Source: an uncultured Paracoccaceae bacterium (GTDB lineage: Bacteria; Pseudomonadota; Alphaproteobacteria; Rhodobacterales; Rhodobacteraceae). From it: a DNA stretch of 64,000 bases. The stretch covers positions 11,807-75,806 of the forward strand of contig CALFSV010000068.1 in NCBI GenBank assembly GCA_937916485.1. The letters run 5' to 3'. How positions within the stretch are numbered: position 1 is the first letter of the stretch; each line of letters opens with the position of its first letter. The notes below the pieces were generated by a model. The model searched no databases. It saw nothing but the letters and a program-made list of their open reading frames with translations, and was not told where the DNA came from. Position numbers and translations under genes: made by a program. Of the stretch, positions 1 through 11,829 are shown in pieces.

Positions 1-1082
1 ACCGAAGGCTCGTTCACATCGATCTTCTGGAACCTGCGCGACAGGGCCCTGTCCTTTTCAAAGTGCTGGCGGAACTCTTTGTAGGTGGTAGAGCCCATGC
101 ACCGCAGCTTGCCGCCCTGAAGGGCCGGCTTGAGCAGGTTGGAGGCATCCATCGCCCCGCCAGAGGTCGCGCCTGCACCGATCACTGTGTGGATCTCATC
201 GATGAAGAGAACCGCGTCCTTGTGATCCTCAAGTTCGGTCACGACGGCTTTTAGCCGCTCTTCGAAATCGCCGCGATAGCGGGTGCCTGCAAGCAGGGCG
301 CCCATATCAAGCGAGTAGATCGTGGCACCGGCCAGAACCTCGGGCACTTCGCCATTGACGATCTTGTAGGCCAGACCTTCGGCGATGGCTGTCTTGCCGA
401 CGCCTGGATCACCGACCAGAAGCGGGTTGTTCTTGCGCCGACGGCACAACACCTGGATGCAACGCTCTACCTCATGGGCGCGACCGATCAGCGGATCGAC
501 ATCGCCCTTACGAGACTTGACGTTGAGGTCCACGCAATACTTTGCAAGCGCGCTTTCCTTTTCCTCGGTCACAGGACCGTTGTCGGCCTGCTCTTCCTTG
601 TTGCTGGCGCCTGTCACCGGGCGGCTTTCGCCAAAGGCTGGATCCTTTGCGACGCCATGCGCTATGAAGTTGACCGCATCGTAGCGGGTCATGTCCTGCT
701 CTTGCAGGAAGTAGGCGGCGTTCGATTCCCGTTCGGCGAAAATGGCGACGAGAACGTTCGCACCGGTCACTTCTGTCCGGCCGGATGACTGCACGTGAAT
801 GGCAGCGCGCTGTATAACGCGCTGGAAGGCTGCTGTTGGTACGGCCTCGGACCCATCGACATCCGTGATGAGTGTCGAGAGATCATCCTCGATGAATTCC
901 TCCAGCGACTGGCGCAACTCTTCAAGATCGACAGAGCAGGCGCGCATCACGCGGGCGGCATCGGGTTCCTCGATCAAGGCCAGAAGGAGGTGTTCGAGCG
1001 TGGCCAGTTCATGACGACGGGCATTGGCAAGCGCCAAGGCTGCATGAATGGACTGCTCAAGGGTGGTCGAAAAAGACGGCAC
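1..1082 (-). CDS. clpA: ATP-dependent Clp protease ATP-binding subunit ClpA, 5' part only
   Basis: The first 360 residues of the AAA+ unfoldase that feeds substrates to ClpP; the rest lies beyond the left edge. The start is GTG at 1080-1082 (PSFSTTLEQS follows), preceded by AGAGGAG. Residues 1-140 form the two-repeat Clp N domain that binds the ClpS adaptor. The first AAA module follows, with Walker A GDPGVGKTA and Walker B VLFIDEIHT, and then the GAGATSGGAMDASN segment typical of ClpA D1. ClpA rather than ClpB is supported by the short N domain running directly into D1. It lies 183 bases downstream of gloB on the same strand. The leader holds a possible hairpin (1106-1136). Confidence 0.95.
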   Translation of the reverse strand, partial: MPSFSTTLEQSIHAALALANARRHELATLEHLLLALIEEPDAARVMRACSVDLEELRQSLEEFIEDDLSTLITDVDGSEAVPTAAFQRVIQRAAIHVQSSGRTEVTGANVLVAIFAERESNAAYFLQEQDMTRYDAVNFIAHGVAKDPAFGESRPVTGASNKEEQADNGPVTEEKESALAKYCVDLNVKSRKGDVDPLIGRAHEVERCIQVLCRRRKNNPLLVGDPGVGKTAIAEGLAYKIVNGEVPEVLAGATIYSLDMGALLAGTRYRGDFEERLKAVVTELEDHKDAVLFIDEIHTVIGAGATSGGAMDASNLLKPALQGGKLRCMGSTTYKEFRQHFEKDRALSRRFQKIDVNEPS

Positions 1083-1265
1083 GTTGAGGTGCTCCTCTGA
1101 TCGGGGGTCAGGCCGGGTATGCGCCCCGCTCTGACCGTGGCCTCTAGGTATTAAAGATCGGTGTTATCCGCGCCGCTTCAAGCAGAATCTTTTGTTTTTC
1201 CGAGGATGTGATGCCAAGTGATGCATCTCCAGCCCTTTTTTTCATCGGTCAACGGGGTTAAAGTT

Positions 1266-2033
1266 TTAGTATCGGTCCTTCCGACCACGCACTTCGGCGA
1301 ATATCCTTTCGGCGGTTTCGCCTTCCATGTTGATCGCGCGGGCAAGTTCGGCTGTGTCCGCCCGCAGGAACGGGTTGGTCGCCATCTCCAATCCCAACAG
1401 CGACGGGACGGTTGTCTCGCCTTTGGCCCGCGCGGCCGTGATCGCTTTATGGCGAGAGATAAGCTTTGGATTGTCGGGTTCAATGGTAAGCGCAAAGCGG
1501 GCGTTGCTGGATGTATATTCGTGTCCGGAGTAGACCATCGTTTCTGGTGGAAGGGCCCGCAACCTGAGCATGCTGTCCCACATTTGTGCAGGTGTCCCCT
1601 CAAACAGCCGCCCGCATCCCATTGCCATAAGGCTATCGCCCGAGAACAGGGCCTGCGCGCCGGGCATCCAATAGGCGACATGTCCGATGGTGTGGCCCGG
1701 TACGTCTATGACATGGACCTCTTCCCCGCAGACGGCTTCCACGTCCGAGATATCGACGGCGATGTCTAGGGGGGGCAGGCGATGTTGATCTGCTCTTGCG
1801 CCTATCACCCGGCATCCAAAGACCCGGCGGAGTTCTTCAACCCCTTCGACGTGGTCGCCGTGATGGTGGGTGATGAGCAAATCCGACAGATGCCAGCCAT
1901 GGCCGGTCAGCACTTCCATGATCGGTTCCACCTCGGGGGCGTCGATCAGGGCTGTGCGCCTGGTGACGTCGTCGTGCAGGACAAAGGCATAGTTGTCGAT
2001 GCGACAAGGGACGGTAATGATCCTCAGGGGCAT
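1266..2033 (-). CDS. gloB: Hydroxyacylglutathione hydrolase (glyoxalase II)
   Basis: A 255-residue metallo-beta-lactamase-fold enzyme that hydrolyses S-D-lactoylglutathione to D-lactate and glutathione, the second step of methylglyoxal detoxification. The metal-binding THHHGDH motif is at residues 55-61, with a later GHT and the SGHEYT segment that supplies another ligand. The C-terminal helical HAGH domain ends with the NPFLR segment. The length is the family norm. I start at ATG 2033 (PLRIITVPC follows) because AAGGA lies just upstream; an open frame continues to 2126 but would add an unrelated basic extension. It diverges from the methyltransferase gene at 2126. Confidence 0.94.
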   Translation of the reverse strand: MPLRIITVPCRIDNYAFVLHDDVTRRTALIDAPEVEPIMEVLTGHGWHLSDLLITHHHGDHVEGVEELRRVFGCRVIGARADQHRLPPLDIAVDISDVEAVCGEEVHVIDVPGHTIGHVAYWMPGAQALFSGDSLMAMGCGRLFEGTPAQMWDSMLRLRALPPETMVYSGHEYTSSNARFALTIEPDNPKLISRHKAITAARAKGETTVPSLLGLEMATNPFLRADTAELARAINMEGETAERIFAEVRGRKDRY

Positions 2034-2125
2034 GGCAATGTCCTTTTGTCTTGCTATGGTCGGGGCGGGACCGAACCGGGATCGGCCGCTTGACCCCAGC
2101 TTGTCAAAACGAAAGCACCGCCGCA

Positions 2126-2899
2126 ATGCATCTGGACGTCCTTGACTTGCGCAACTTTTACTATCGCAGTTCCCTGGGACGCGCGGCGCAAAAGGTCATC
2201 CGGGATCAGCTTGTAGAGCTATGGCCGAACGCCCAGGGCCAGACGGTTGCGGGATTTGGGTTCGCCGTCCCGCTGCTGCGCCCCTATCTGCCACTGGCGC
2301 GGCGGGTCATCGGGCTGATGCCTGCACCTCAGGGAGTTATGCCCTGGCCGGCAGGTCAGCCCAACGTCAGCCTATTGTGCGTTGAGACGCTTTGGCCGAT
2401 CCAGACCGGGCAGTTGGACAAGCTGGTCCTGCTTCACGGCCTGGAGACATCAGAAGATCCAGGCGGTGTTCTGGATGAATGTTACCGGACCCTTGGGCCC
2501 GGGGGCAGGGTGGTTTTTGTTGTTCCCAACCGATCGGGCATTTGGTCCCGGACGGATCGGACGCCCTTTGGTTATGGGCGGCCATATTCGCTGAGCCAGC
2601 TTGAGGCGCAGTTGCGCCAGCATGGGTTCGTGACCGAACGCACCCTGTCGACCCTGTACCAGCCCCCATCTTCAGAGCGGATCTGGCGTAAATTTGCGCC
2701 ATTCATGGAAAGGGCCGGGCGCCATTTGCCGGTCTTCGCAGCGGGGGGCGTTCTCATGGTCGAGGCGAGTAAGCAGGTCCCCGCGCCGACACGGCCGGGA
2801 CTGTCGGCCCGCGTTAGTCGGCCGCTTCGGGTGCTTGAAGGTCTGGGTGTGGGAGAGCCTGCCCCGGCGGGCAGGGACGAGGGCGCACCGGTCATCTGA
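2126..2899 (+). CDS. Class I SAM-dependent methyltransferase-like protein
   Basis: A 257-residue protein with the layout of a class I methyltransferase. An N-terminal helix ([15 protein letters not shown]) leads to a glycine-containing loop AGFGFAVP in place of the usual GxGxG. Later come [17 protein letters not shown], resembling the motif IV region, and [17 protein letters not shown], the usual post-motif III strand and loop. The substrate is unknown; the sequence resembles methyltransferases often found beside gloB in Rhodobacteraceae. The ATG at 2126 follows ACCGCCGCA with no strong ribosome site. The altered SAM loop leaves catalysis uncertain. Divergent from gloB with a 92-base gap. Confidence 0.75.
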   Translation: MHLDVLDLRNFYYRSSLGRAAQKVIRDQLVELWPNAQGQTVAGFGFAVPLLRPYLPLARRVIGLMPAPQGVMPWPAGQPNVSLLCVETLWPIQTGQLDKLVLLHGLETSEDPGGVLDECYRTLGPGGRVVFVVPNRSGIWSRTDRTPFGYGRPYSLSQLEAQLRQHGFVTERTLSTLYQPPSSERIWRKFAPFMERAGRHLPVFAAGGVLMVEASKQVPAPTRPGLSARVSRPLRVLEGLGVGEPAPAGRDEGAPVI

Positions 2900-3032
2900 A
2901 CCTCGGATGGATTCGGCCTGGGACCCCTTTCTGTCCGGCTTATTACGCTTCTTGTCGGGCAAAGCGTCGCACCCAAGTCCAAAGAGCAGCCAAAACGCTG
3001 AAAAAGACCTCGCTCAGTTGGGCGCAATGCGG

Positions 3033-3061
3033 TTGCGACACTGCGAAGCCTCTGCTACATC
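3033..3061 (+). promoter_or_regulatory. Candidate promoter of the atpHAGDC operon
   Basis: TTGCGA (3033-3038), a 17-base spacer and TACATC (3056-3061) lie about 105 bases before atpH, in the 266-base gap after the methyltransferase gene. TTGCG/TACAT-type boxes are plausible for a housekeeping sigma factor in a high-GC alphaproteobacterium, but the -10 box is weak. I see no operator or riboswitch in the rest of the gap. Confidence 0.35.
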
Positions 3062-3165
3062 GCCGCTGATCTTGACGCCCTCGTGATCGCGGGGGCCACT
3101 AAAGCTGCCTACCTGTCGCCTGTGTTTGGGCGATGGTCTGGCCCAAAGACATCGGAAGGGTGGAC

Positions 3166-3726
3166 GTGTCCGAACCAGCTTCGATCTCAACTGGCATCGC
3201 CAACCGGTATGCCACCGCCATCTTCAGCCTCGCGCAGGAAGAAAAAGGCTTGGCCGCGCTTGAAAGCGACGTTGACGGTCTTGATGCGGCGCTCAAGGAA
3301 AGCCTTGACCTGCGCAACCTGATCTCGTCGCCGATTTATTCGCGTGAAGAGCAGGGGGCAGGCATCACGGCCATCGCCGCCAAGATGGGTCTTTCGCAAA
3401 CGATGACCAATGTTCTGGGGTTGATGGCGTCCAAGCGACGTTTGTTCGTACTGCCCCAACTGGTCACGGCGCTGCGCGAGCGCATTTCGATCGAAAAGGG
3501 CGAAGTCACCGCCGAAGTCACCAGCGCCAAGGCGCTGACCAAGACACAGTCCGCAAAGCTGGCCAAGACATTGTCTGCCCAGGCCGGCAAGGACGTGAAA
3601 ATCATTGCGACCGTCGATGAAAGTCTCATTGGTGGTCTGGTCGTGAAGGTCGGGTCGAAGATGATCGACACTTCCATCGCGGCAAAGCTCAAGGCACTCC
3701 AGAACAGCATGAAAGAGGCCCGGTAA
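3166..3726 (+). CDS. atpH: ATP synthase F1 subunit delta
   Basis: A 186-residue OSCP/delta subunit that sits on top of F1 and ties it to the peripheral stalk of F0. The N-terminal helical domain begins [19 protein letters not shown]; the C-terminal half contains the conserved [17 protein letters not shown] segment. I chose GTG 3166 because the family in this group starts with SEPASIS and GGAAGGG lies upstream; the frame is open from 3133. The stop shares one base with the atpA start (TAATG), so the two are translationally coupled. The gene order delta-alpha-gamma-beta-epsilon without F0 genes is characteristic of alphaproteobacteria, where F0 is encoded elsewhere. Confidence 0.96.
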   Translation: MSEPASISTGIANRYATAIFSLAQEEKGLAALESDVDGLDAALKESLDLRNLISSPIYSREEQGAGITAIAAKMGLSQTMTNVLGLMASKRRLFVLPQLVTALRERISIEKGEVTAEVTSAKALTKTQSAKLAKTLSAQAGKDVKIIATVDESLIGGLVVKVGSKMIDTSIAAKLKALQNSMKEAR

Positions 3727-5264
3727 TGGCGATCCAAGCTGCGGAAATCTCCGCGATCCTTAAGGACCAGATCAAGAATTTTGGCCAAGAAGCCGAAGTT
3801 GCCGAAGTCGGCCGTGTGCTGTCTGTCGGTGACGGTATTGCCCGCGTTTACGGTCTGGACAACATCCAGGCCGGTGAGATGGTCGAATTCCCCGGCGGTA
3901 TCCGGGGCATGGCGCTGAACCTCGAATCCGATAACGTCGGTTGCGTTATCTTCGGGTCGGACCGCGACATCAAAGAAGGCGACGTGGTCAAGCGGACCAA
4001 CTCCATCGTGGACGTTCCCGCAGGTGACGCCCTTCTGGGACGCGTTGTTGACGGTCTGGGCAACCCGCTGGACGGCAAGGGCGCCATCGCCACCTCCGAG
4101 CGTCGCGTTGCTGACGTCAAGGCCCCCGGCATCATCCCGCGTAAATCGGTTCACGAGCCGATGGCAACCGGTCTGAAATCCGTGGACGCCATGATCCCGA
4201 TTGGCCGTGGCCAGCGCGAGCTGATCATTGGCGACCGCCAGACCGGCAAGACCGCCGTGGCGCTGGACACCATCCTGAACCAGAAATCCTACAACGACGC
4301 CGCTGGCGATGACGAAAGCAAGAAGCTTTACTGCATCTACGTTGCTATCGGCCAGAAGCGGTCCACAGTGGCCCAGCTGGTGAAGCGTCTCGAAGAATCC
4401 GGCGCGATCGAGTACACCATCGTGGTTGCCGCCACCGCCTCTGACCCGGCCCCCATGCAGTACCTGGCCCCCTATTCGGCCACTGCCATGGCGGAATTCT
4501 TCCGCGACAACGGCCGCCACGCCCTGATCATCTACGATGACCTGTCCAAGCAGGCCGTGTCCTATCGCCAGATGTCGCTGCTGCTGCGCCGCCCGCCGGG
4601 CCGCGAAGCCTACCCCGGCGACGTTTTCTACCTCCACTCCCGCCTGCTGGAGCGGTCGGCCAAGCTGAACGAAGATCACGGTTCGGGCTCTTTGACGGCT
4701 CTGCCGATCATCGAAACCCAGGGCGGCGACGTGTCGGCCTTTATTCCGACCAACGTGATCTCGATCACCGACGGCCAGATCTTCCTTGAAACCGAACTGT
4801 TCTTCCAGGGTATCCGTCCCGCCGTGAACACCGGTCTGTCGGTGTCGCGCGTTGGTTCGTCCGCCCAGACCAACTCGATGAAGTCGGTCGCTGGTCCGGT
4901 GAAGCTCGAGCTTGCTCAGTATCGCGAAATGGCGGCCTTCGCACAGTTCGGTTCGGACCTCGATGCGTCCACACAGGCACTGCTGAACCGTGGTGCCCGT
5001 CTGACCGAGCTGATGAAGCAGCCCCAGTATTCGCCCCTGACCAACGCCGAGATCGTTTGTGTGATCTACGCTGGCACCAAGGGCTTCCTCGACAAGATCG
5101 CCGTCAAGGATGTCGGTCGCTTTGAGGCGGGCCTTCTGAAGCACCTTCGCAACACGCGTCGTGATGTCCTTGACATGATTACGACCGAGGACCCGAAGGT
5201 GAAAGGTGAGGCCGAGGATAAAATCCGGGGTGCCATCGAAGAATTCGCCAAAGATTTCGCCTAA
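3726..5264 (+). CDS. atpA: ATP synthase F1 subunit alpha
   Basis: A 512-residue non-catalytic nucleotide-binding subunit of the F1 hexamer. It has the N-terminal beta-barrel domain (residues 1-95), a P-loop GDRQTGKTA near residue 170, the Walker B-like [11 protein letters not shown], and the [10 protein letters not shown] signature with the arginine finger region near residue 375. The C-terminal helical domain ends in EEFAKDFA. Length and composition are normal. It overlaps atpH by one base and is followed 21 bases later by atpG with a GGGAGGA ribosome site. Confidence 0.98.
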   Translation: MAIQAAEISAILKDQIKNFGQEAEVAEVGRVLSVGDGIARVYGLDNIQAGEMVEFPGGIRGMALNLESDNVGCVIFGSDRDIKEGDVVKRTNSIVDVPAGDALLGRVVDGLGNPLDGKGAIATSERRVADVKAPGIIPRKSVHEPMATGLKSVDAMIPIGRGQRELIIGDRQTGKTAVALDTILNQKSYNDAAGDDESKKLYCIYVAIGQKRSTVAQLVKRLEESGAIEYTIVVAATASDPAPMQYLAPYSATAMAEFFRDNGRHALIIYDDLSKQAVSYRQMSLLLRRPPGREAYPGDVFYLHSRLLERSAKLNEDHGSGSLTALPIIETQGGDVSAFIPTNVISITDGQIFLETELFFQGIRPAVNTGLSVSRVGSSAQTNSMKSVAGPVKLELAQYREMAAFAQFGSDLDASTQALLNRGARLTELMKQPQYSPLTNAEIVCVIYAGTKGFLDKIAVKDVGRFEAGLLKHLRNTRRDVLDMITTEDPKVKGEAEDKIRGAIEEFAKDFA

Positions 5265-5285
5265 TTACCGGGAGGACTTTGGCTC

Positions 5286-7602
<2,317 letters not shown>

Positions 7603-7611
7603 GGGGGCGAT

Positions 7612-8040
7612 ATGGCAGACACGATGCAATTCGACCTCGTTTCCCCTGAGCGGCGGCTTGCCTCCGTTCAGGCCCGCGAGGTTCAGATACCGGGTGCCGA
7701 CGGCGACATGACGGCTATGGCCGACCATGCCCCGACGATCACTACCCTGCGTCCAGGCCTTTTGCGTGTTGTCCACTCAGGCGGCACGGACGAATACGTG
7801 GTGTCCGGCGGTTTTGCCGAGATCACGGCTGGCAGCGTGTCGGTCCTTGCAGAAGAGGCGCTGCCGCGTGGAGAGGTGACCCAGGAAGTGTTCGACAGAA
7901 TGCTCGGTGCTGCGCGCGATGCACACGCCCAAGTGGTCGAGACCTTCAAGAACGAGCCTGGTCCCGTTGATGACGCGGCCAAGTTGCTGGCAGACATGGT
8001 TGCAATGGGAACCCACATCGGGCTCGACCCAAGGCAATAA
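7612..8040 (+). CDS. atpC: ATP synthase F1 subunit epsilon
   Basis: A 142-residue epsilon subunit, which binds gamma and can inhibit ATP hydrolysis. The N-terminal ten-stranded sandwich domain is clear ([20 protein letters not shown], then [23 protein letters not shown] and [10 protein letters not shown]). The C-terminal helical part is present but diverged. It is the last gene of the operon: a strong hairpin plus T-run begins 7 bases after the stop codon. Confidence 0.96.
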   Translation: MADTMQFDLVSPERRLASVQAREVQIPGADGDMTAMADHAPTITTLRPGLLRVVHSGGTDEYVVSGGFAEITAGSVSVLAEEALPRGEVTQEVFDRMLGAARDAHAQVVETFKNEPGPVDDAAKLLADMVAMGTHIGLDPRQ

Positions 8041-8047
8041 TTTCCGA

Positions 8048-8076
8048 GGCGGGCTCTTAACGGAGTCCGCCTTTTT
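8048..8076 (+). terminator. Rho-independent terminator of the atp operon
   Basis: A nine-pair stem, GGCGGGCTC with GAGTCCGCC (one G-U pair), and a six-base loop are followed by five T residues. It lies directly after atpC and closes the atpHAGDC operon. Confidence 0.9.
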
Positions 8077-8167
8077 CGACCATTCCGAGACGCGCCCACC
8101 GTGGCGCTACGTCCCGACATCTCATTCCATTTGATCATTTTTCCCACCTTTAGTGGCAGGATCAGGA

Positions 8168-8518
8168 ATGAAGACGATACGGGCGCTAAGCGTCGGAATA
8201 GACCACGGGGAAGTCCTCCTTTTTTCCGACTTTGAACACGGCGGCGTGATGTGGACGGGCGAGGGCACTCGCGAAACGGCATCGGAGGTGGTGTTTTCGC
8301 GGCCCTATGTCGAACCGCCGACAGTGGTCGTTGCCCTGACCATGTGGGACCTTGCCAAAGACACCGCTGCACGCCTGCATGTCGAGGCGAGGAATGTCAG
8401 CGAAACAGGCTTCTGCATCGTGTTTCGCACATGGGGCGACACGAAGATCGCCCGCGCAAGGGCGGGCTGGCACTCGATCGGGGCGGTGCGGGACGAGGAC
8501 GATCGGGATTTGGGGTAG
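8168..8518 (+). CDS. H-type lectin domain protein
   Basis: A 116-residue protein that is almost entirely one H-type lectin fold, a sugar-binding domain first described in Helix and discoidin-type agglutinins. Matching features are FSRPYVEPPTVVVAL, ARNVSETGFCIVF and TWGDTKIARARAGWHSIG. No signal peptide or membrane segment is visible, so the site of action is unclear. The ATG at 8168 follows AGGATCAGGA. It stands alone between the atp terminator and the convergent prs gene. The ligand cannot be predicted. Confidence 0.75.
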   Translation: MKTIRALSVGIDHGEVLLFSDFEHGGVMWTGEGTRETASEVVFSRPYVEPPTVVVALTMWDLAKDTAARLHVEARNVSETGFCIVFRTWGDTKIARARAGWHSIGAVRDEDDRDLG

Positions 8519-8560
8519 CGTAGCCCGGTCTGGCAGGGGTCAGCCGGGCCAGAGGGTCAA

Positions 8561-9580
8561 TCAAACCCCTGAATACATACCTTCATAGATCGGCGTCAGC
8601 GTCTCAACATCAAGAAGCGACGAGATCGAGGTGCCGTTCCAAGTGTTGAGGATCGCCTGCGCGAACATCGGCGCGGTGGGGACGATCCGGATATTCGGCG
8701 CATCCAACACGGCTTTGGTCGGTTCAATTGAATCGGTGATCACAAGGTTCTTCATGACCGACTTGGTCACCCGCTCGATCGCGGGACCGGACAGGACGCC
8801 GTGGGTGATGTAGGAATGCACTTCCTTTGCGCCTTGCTCCATCAGGACCTCGGCCGCTTTGCAAAGCGTGCCCGCCGTATCGACGATGTCGTCGACGATC
8901 AGGCAGGTCTTGCCGGTCACATCCCCGATCACGGTCATCTCGGCCACTTCGCCCGCCTTTTCCCGGCGCTTGTCGACGATTGCCAGAGGCGCCTTGATCC
9001 GCTGGGCAAGTTCGCGTGCGCGTCCCACGCCACCGACGTCGGGCGAGACGACCATCAGGTTTTCGGTTTGGCCCCGGAAATTGTGATTGATATCAAGTGC
9101 AAAGATCGGTGAGGCATAAAGGTTGTCCACCGGGATGTCGAAGAAGCCCTGGATCTGGGCGGCGTGCAGGTCCATGGTCAGGACCCTTTCAACCCCGGCC
9201 TCGGTCAGCATGTTGGCGACCAGCTTGGCCGTGATGGGGGTCCGCGACTTGCTGCGACGGTCCTGGCGGGCATAGCCAAAGTAGGGAATAACGGCCGTGA
9301 TCCGCGCCGCGGAGGATCGGCGCAGGGCATCAGAAATGATCAGCAATTCCATAAGGTTGTCATTGGCCGGGCGCGACGTCGGCTGAATGACGAACATGTC
9401 CTCTCCCCGGACGTTCTCATAGACTTCGACAAAGATCTCGCCGTCGTTGAACCGTTCGACCCTCGCGTCCACCAGGCCGACGCTGATGCCGCGATGCATC
9501 GACATGCGGCGGGCTACAGCCTTGGCGAGGGTCTTGTTTGCGTTTCCGGAAATGAGCTTCGGCTCGATCAGTTGGGCCAT
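8561..9580 (-). CDS. prs: Ribose-phosphate pyrophosphokinase
   Basis: A 339-residue enzyme making PRPP from ribose 5-phosphate and ATP, the entry compound for nucleotide, histidine and tryptophan synthesis. Seen are the flexible-loop region [29 protein letters not shown], the [11 protein letters not shown] segment and the PRPP-binding [10 protein letters not shown] loop near residue 230. The length is slightly above the roughly 315-residue norm, as in other alphaproteobacteria. A ribosome site AAAGGA precedes the ATG. It is monocistronic between convergent and divergent neighbours. Confidence 0.97.
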   Translation of the reverse strand: MAQLIEPKLISGNANKTLAKAVARRMSMHRGISVGLVDARVERFNDGEIFVEVYENVRGEDMFVIQPTSRPANDNLMELLIISDALRRSSAARITAVIPYFGYARQDRRSKSRTPITAKLVANMLTEAGVERVLTMDLHAAQIQGFFDIPVDNLYASPIFALDINHNFRGQTENLMVVSPDVGGVGRARELAQRIKAPLAIVDKRREKAGEVAEMTVIGDVTGKTCLIVDDIVDTAGTLCKAAEVLMEQGAKEVHSYITHGVLSGPAIERVTKSVMKNLVITDSIEPTKAVLDAPNIRIVPTAPMFAQAILNTWNGTSISSLLDVETLTPIYEGMYSGV

Positions 9581-9696
9581 GTCTGGGGTCCTTTAGCGCG
9601 GCAGGTGCGCCGCAATGCAACGGATTCGTGACGTTGACACCGCCTAGCACATGCCTAACCTGAGGCAAACAAATCCGGCACCCGACGAGGCCCAAA

Positions 9697-10296
9697 TTGC
9701 CCCATATCGACTACTTCTGTGCGACTTTGTCACCATACGTCTACCTTGCAGGGACGCGGCTCGAAGAAATCGCGGCGGCCCACGGTGCGACCATCACCTA
9801 CAAGCCGCTGGATGTCGTCGCCCTGTTTGGCCGCACGGGCGGCACTTCGCCTGCCGAGCGTCATCCCAGCCGGCAAGAGTATCGGGCACAGGAGCTACGT
9901 CGTCAGTCTGAAAGGACCGGGCTGACCCTCAACCTTAAGCCGGCTTTCTGGCCCACCAATGGCGCGCCTGCAGCCTATGCCATCATCGCCGCGCAGTCGG
10001 CGGGGGGAGGTGATGTCGGGGCGCTGGTCCACTTCATCTGTGCCGCCGTCTGGGCCGAGGACAAGGATATTGCGCAGGATGACGTCATCCGGGATTGCCT
10101 CTTCCAGGCGGGATTTGACCCCGACCTGGCAGACAAGGGCCTGATGGCCGGGGCGGAAACCTATGCCGCCAATCTGGAGGAGGCCGTCAACCGCGGCGTC
10201 TTTGGCACGCCGTTCTATATCACCGACAATGACGAGCGGTTCTGGGGGCAGGACCGATTGGTCGATCTGGACCAATACTTGATGAGCCTGTCCTGA
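9697..10296 (+). CDS. 2-hydroxychromene-2-carboxylate isomerase-like (kappa GST/DsbA fold) protein
   Basis: A 199-residue thioredoxin-fold protein of the kappa-class glutathione transferase group. The N-terminal strand and active loop DYFCATLSPY put a serine at residue 12 where the family places its catalytic or glutathione-contacting serine. An inserted helical domain follows, and then the cis-proline segment GVFGTPFYI and the ending FWGQDRLVDLD, both family hallmarks. Known members isomerise naphthalene-pathway chromenes; no aromatic degradation genes are nearby, so the true substrate is open. The start is TTG 9697, preceded by GACGAGG. Confidence 0.83.
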   Translation: MPHIDYFCATLSPYVYLAGTRLEEIAAAHGATITYKPLDVVALFGRTGGTSPAERHPSRQEYRAQELRRQSERTGLTLNLKPAFWPTNGAPAAYAIIAAQSAGGGDVGALVHFICAAVWAEDKDIAQDDVIRDCLFQAGFDPDLADKGLMAGAETYAANLEEAVNRGVFGTPFYITDNDERFWGQDRLVDLDQYLMSLS

Positions 10297-10323
10297 CGGC
10301 AGCAGGTGGCTGCACGGCGGTGA

Positions 10324-11373
10324 TCAGTGGTTGATCAACGTCAGGAAGCGATCGACAAGGTCATCCGTCATCGACCAGTCGCAGACGAACCGGGCAATCA
10401 AGGGTTCGTCCGGGTCGCCGACATGGGCGTCGCCGTCCCAGATGTTGTAAACTGCACCACCGTCCACCAGCCGTTTGTGCAGGGCGCGGGGGAATCGGGC
10501 AAAGATCAGGTTTGCCTGAGGTTCAAACAGCATTTCTACGCCTGGCACTGCGCGCAGGCCCTCTGCCAGCCTGGCGCAGCGGGCGTTGGCAAGGGTTGCC
10601 ATTTCGATCCAAAGGTCGTCGGTCAGATAGGCCTGCATCTGGGCTGACAGATACCTGTGTTTAGAGAACAGGTGCGCGCCCCGCTTGCGCCGCAGTTCAA
10701 ACTCCCAGGCCAGGGCGGGGTCAAAGATCACCGCCGCCTCAACCCCCATCAAGCCGTTCTTGGTACCGCCAAAGCTGACCGCGTCAATCCCGGCCTTCCA
10801 GGTCATCTCGGCCGCAGAGCAGCCCAGATGGCACAGCGCGTTTGCAAAGCGGGCGCCATCGAGATGGGTCTTGAGGCCATAGTCGCGGGCCACGTCGGTC
10901 AGGGCCTTCAGCTCGGGCAGGCTATAGACTGTCCCCTTTTCGGTCACTTGCGTGACGGACACCGGCCCGCGCTGTGGCCCGTGCACGCCCCGGCCTCCTT
11001 CGGCAAGGATCTTGCTGCGCAGGGCGTCGGGGGTCATCTTTGCATCTACGCTTGGCACCAAGGTCAGCTTGGCGCCGCCCATGTAAAACTCGGGCGCGTT
11101 GCACTCGTCTTCGTTGATATGGGCCATTGGCGAACAGAATACCGTTTCCCATGGGTTGGTCATCGTGGCCAGCAACAGGGAATTGGCCGCCGTGCCTGTC
11201 GCGATAAGGTAGACTGCGGCCTCTGGCGCCTCGAAAACCGCGCGAATCTTCTCGCGGACCTCGTCCATGATGGCATCCGCGCCATAGGCCATGGCGTAGC
11301 CGTCATTGGCGCGTGCGAGCGCCTCCATCACCTTGGGATGGACAGGACCGGCGTTGTCGGATGCAAAGAACAT
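10324..11373 (-). CDS. Low-specificity L-threonine aldolase-type PLP enzyme
   Basis: A 349-residue fold-type I PLP enzyme that splits L-threonine or allo-threonine into glycine and acetaldehyde. It shows the N-terminal SDNAGPVHPKVMEAL, ATGTAANSLLL around residue 60, HLDGAR at 170-175 (PLP-binding aspartate) and SFGGTKNG with the PLP lysine at residue 205. Its start abuts the ycgN stop (TGAATG), so it is probably the last gene of the leftward ribF-ycgN-ltaE run. The specificity cannot be read from sequence. Confidence 0.88.
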   Translation of the reverse strand: MFFASDNAGPVHPKVMEALARANDGYAMAYGADAIMDEVREKIRAVFEAPEAAVYLIATGTAANSLLLATMTNPWETVFCSPMAHINEDECNAPEFYMGGAKLTLVPSVDAKMTPDALRSKILAEGGRGVHGPQRGPVSVTQVTEKGTVYSLPELKALTDVARDYGLKTHLDGARFANALCHLGCSAAEMTWKAGIDAVSFGGTKNGLMGVEAAVIFDPALAWEFELRRKRGAHLFSKHRYLSAQMQAYLTDDLWIEMATLANARCARLAEGLRAVPGVEMLFEPQANLIFARFPRALHKRLVDGGAVYNIWDGDAHVGDPDEPLIARFVCDWSMTDDLVDRFLTLINH

Positions 11374-11829
11374 TCAGAGAGGCTCCTCGATGATGTGGTC
11401 TTCCCAATCGTCGTCATCGACGGAAAGCTCTGACAGGGTAAGGCCGCGCACCGATACACCGGCGCGATGGACGCTCTCGGGATCGCCCGTGCGGAGGGGA
11501 TGCCACTGGGGCAAGGGCTTACCTATGTGGATCAGCCGATAGGCACAGGTCTTTGGCAGCCAGTAGAGGTTCTTTTCAATCGTCTTTGGGGTCAGCACGA
11601 TACACTCGGGCACAAAGTCGTGGCGGTTGGCGTATTTGCTGCACTGACAGGTGGCGTCGTCCAGAAGGCGGCAGGCAACCCGGGTCAGTTCCACTTCTCC
11701 GGTGTCTTCGTCTTCCAGCTTGTTCAGGCAGCATTTGCCACAGCCATCACAAAGCGCTTCCCATTCCGGTCGCGTCATGGCGGACATCGGGACATTTTCC
11801 CAAAAACGCGGGCGCAGCGGATCAGCCAT
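11374..11829 (-). CDS. YcgN/UPF0260 family cysteine-cluster protein
   Basis: A 151-residue member of the UPF0260 family. The diagnostic cysteine cluster CDGCGKCC is at residues 27-34, and further cysteines follow (VACRLLDDATCQCSKY, PECIVL, KTCAYR), suggesting a bound metal or iron-sulphur cluster. The biochemical role is unknown. I start at ATG 11829, where ATGGCTGA overlaps the ribF stop by eight bases; the frame is open further upstream inside ribF. Translation is probably coupled to ribF and to the aldolase gene. Confidence 0.88.
   Translation of the reverse strand: MADPLRPRFWENVPMSAMTRPEWEALCDGCGKCCLNKLEDEDTGEVELTRVACRLLDDATCQCSKYANRHDFVPECIVLTPKTIEKNLYWLPKTCAYRLIHIGKPLPQWHPLRTGDPESVHRAGVSVRGLTLSELSVDDDDWEDHIIEEPL

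Noticed and set aside
3336..5144. 602-codon minus-strand frame opposite atpA
   Set aside because: It lies wholly over atpH/atpA, has no recognisable domain or ribosome site, and is expected from strong third-position GC bias.
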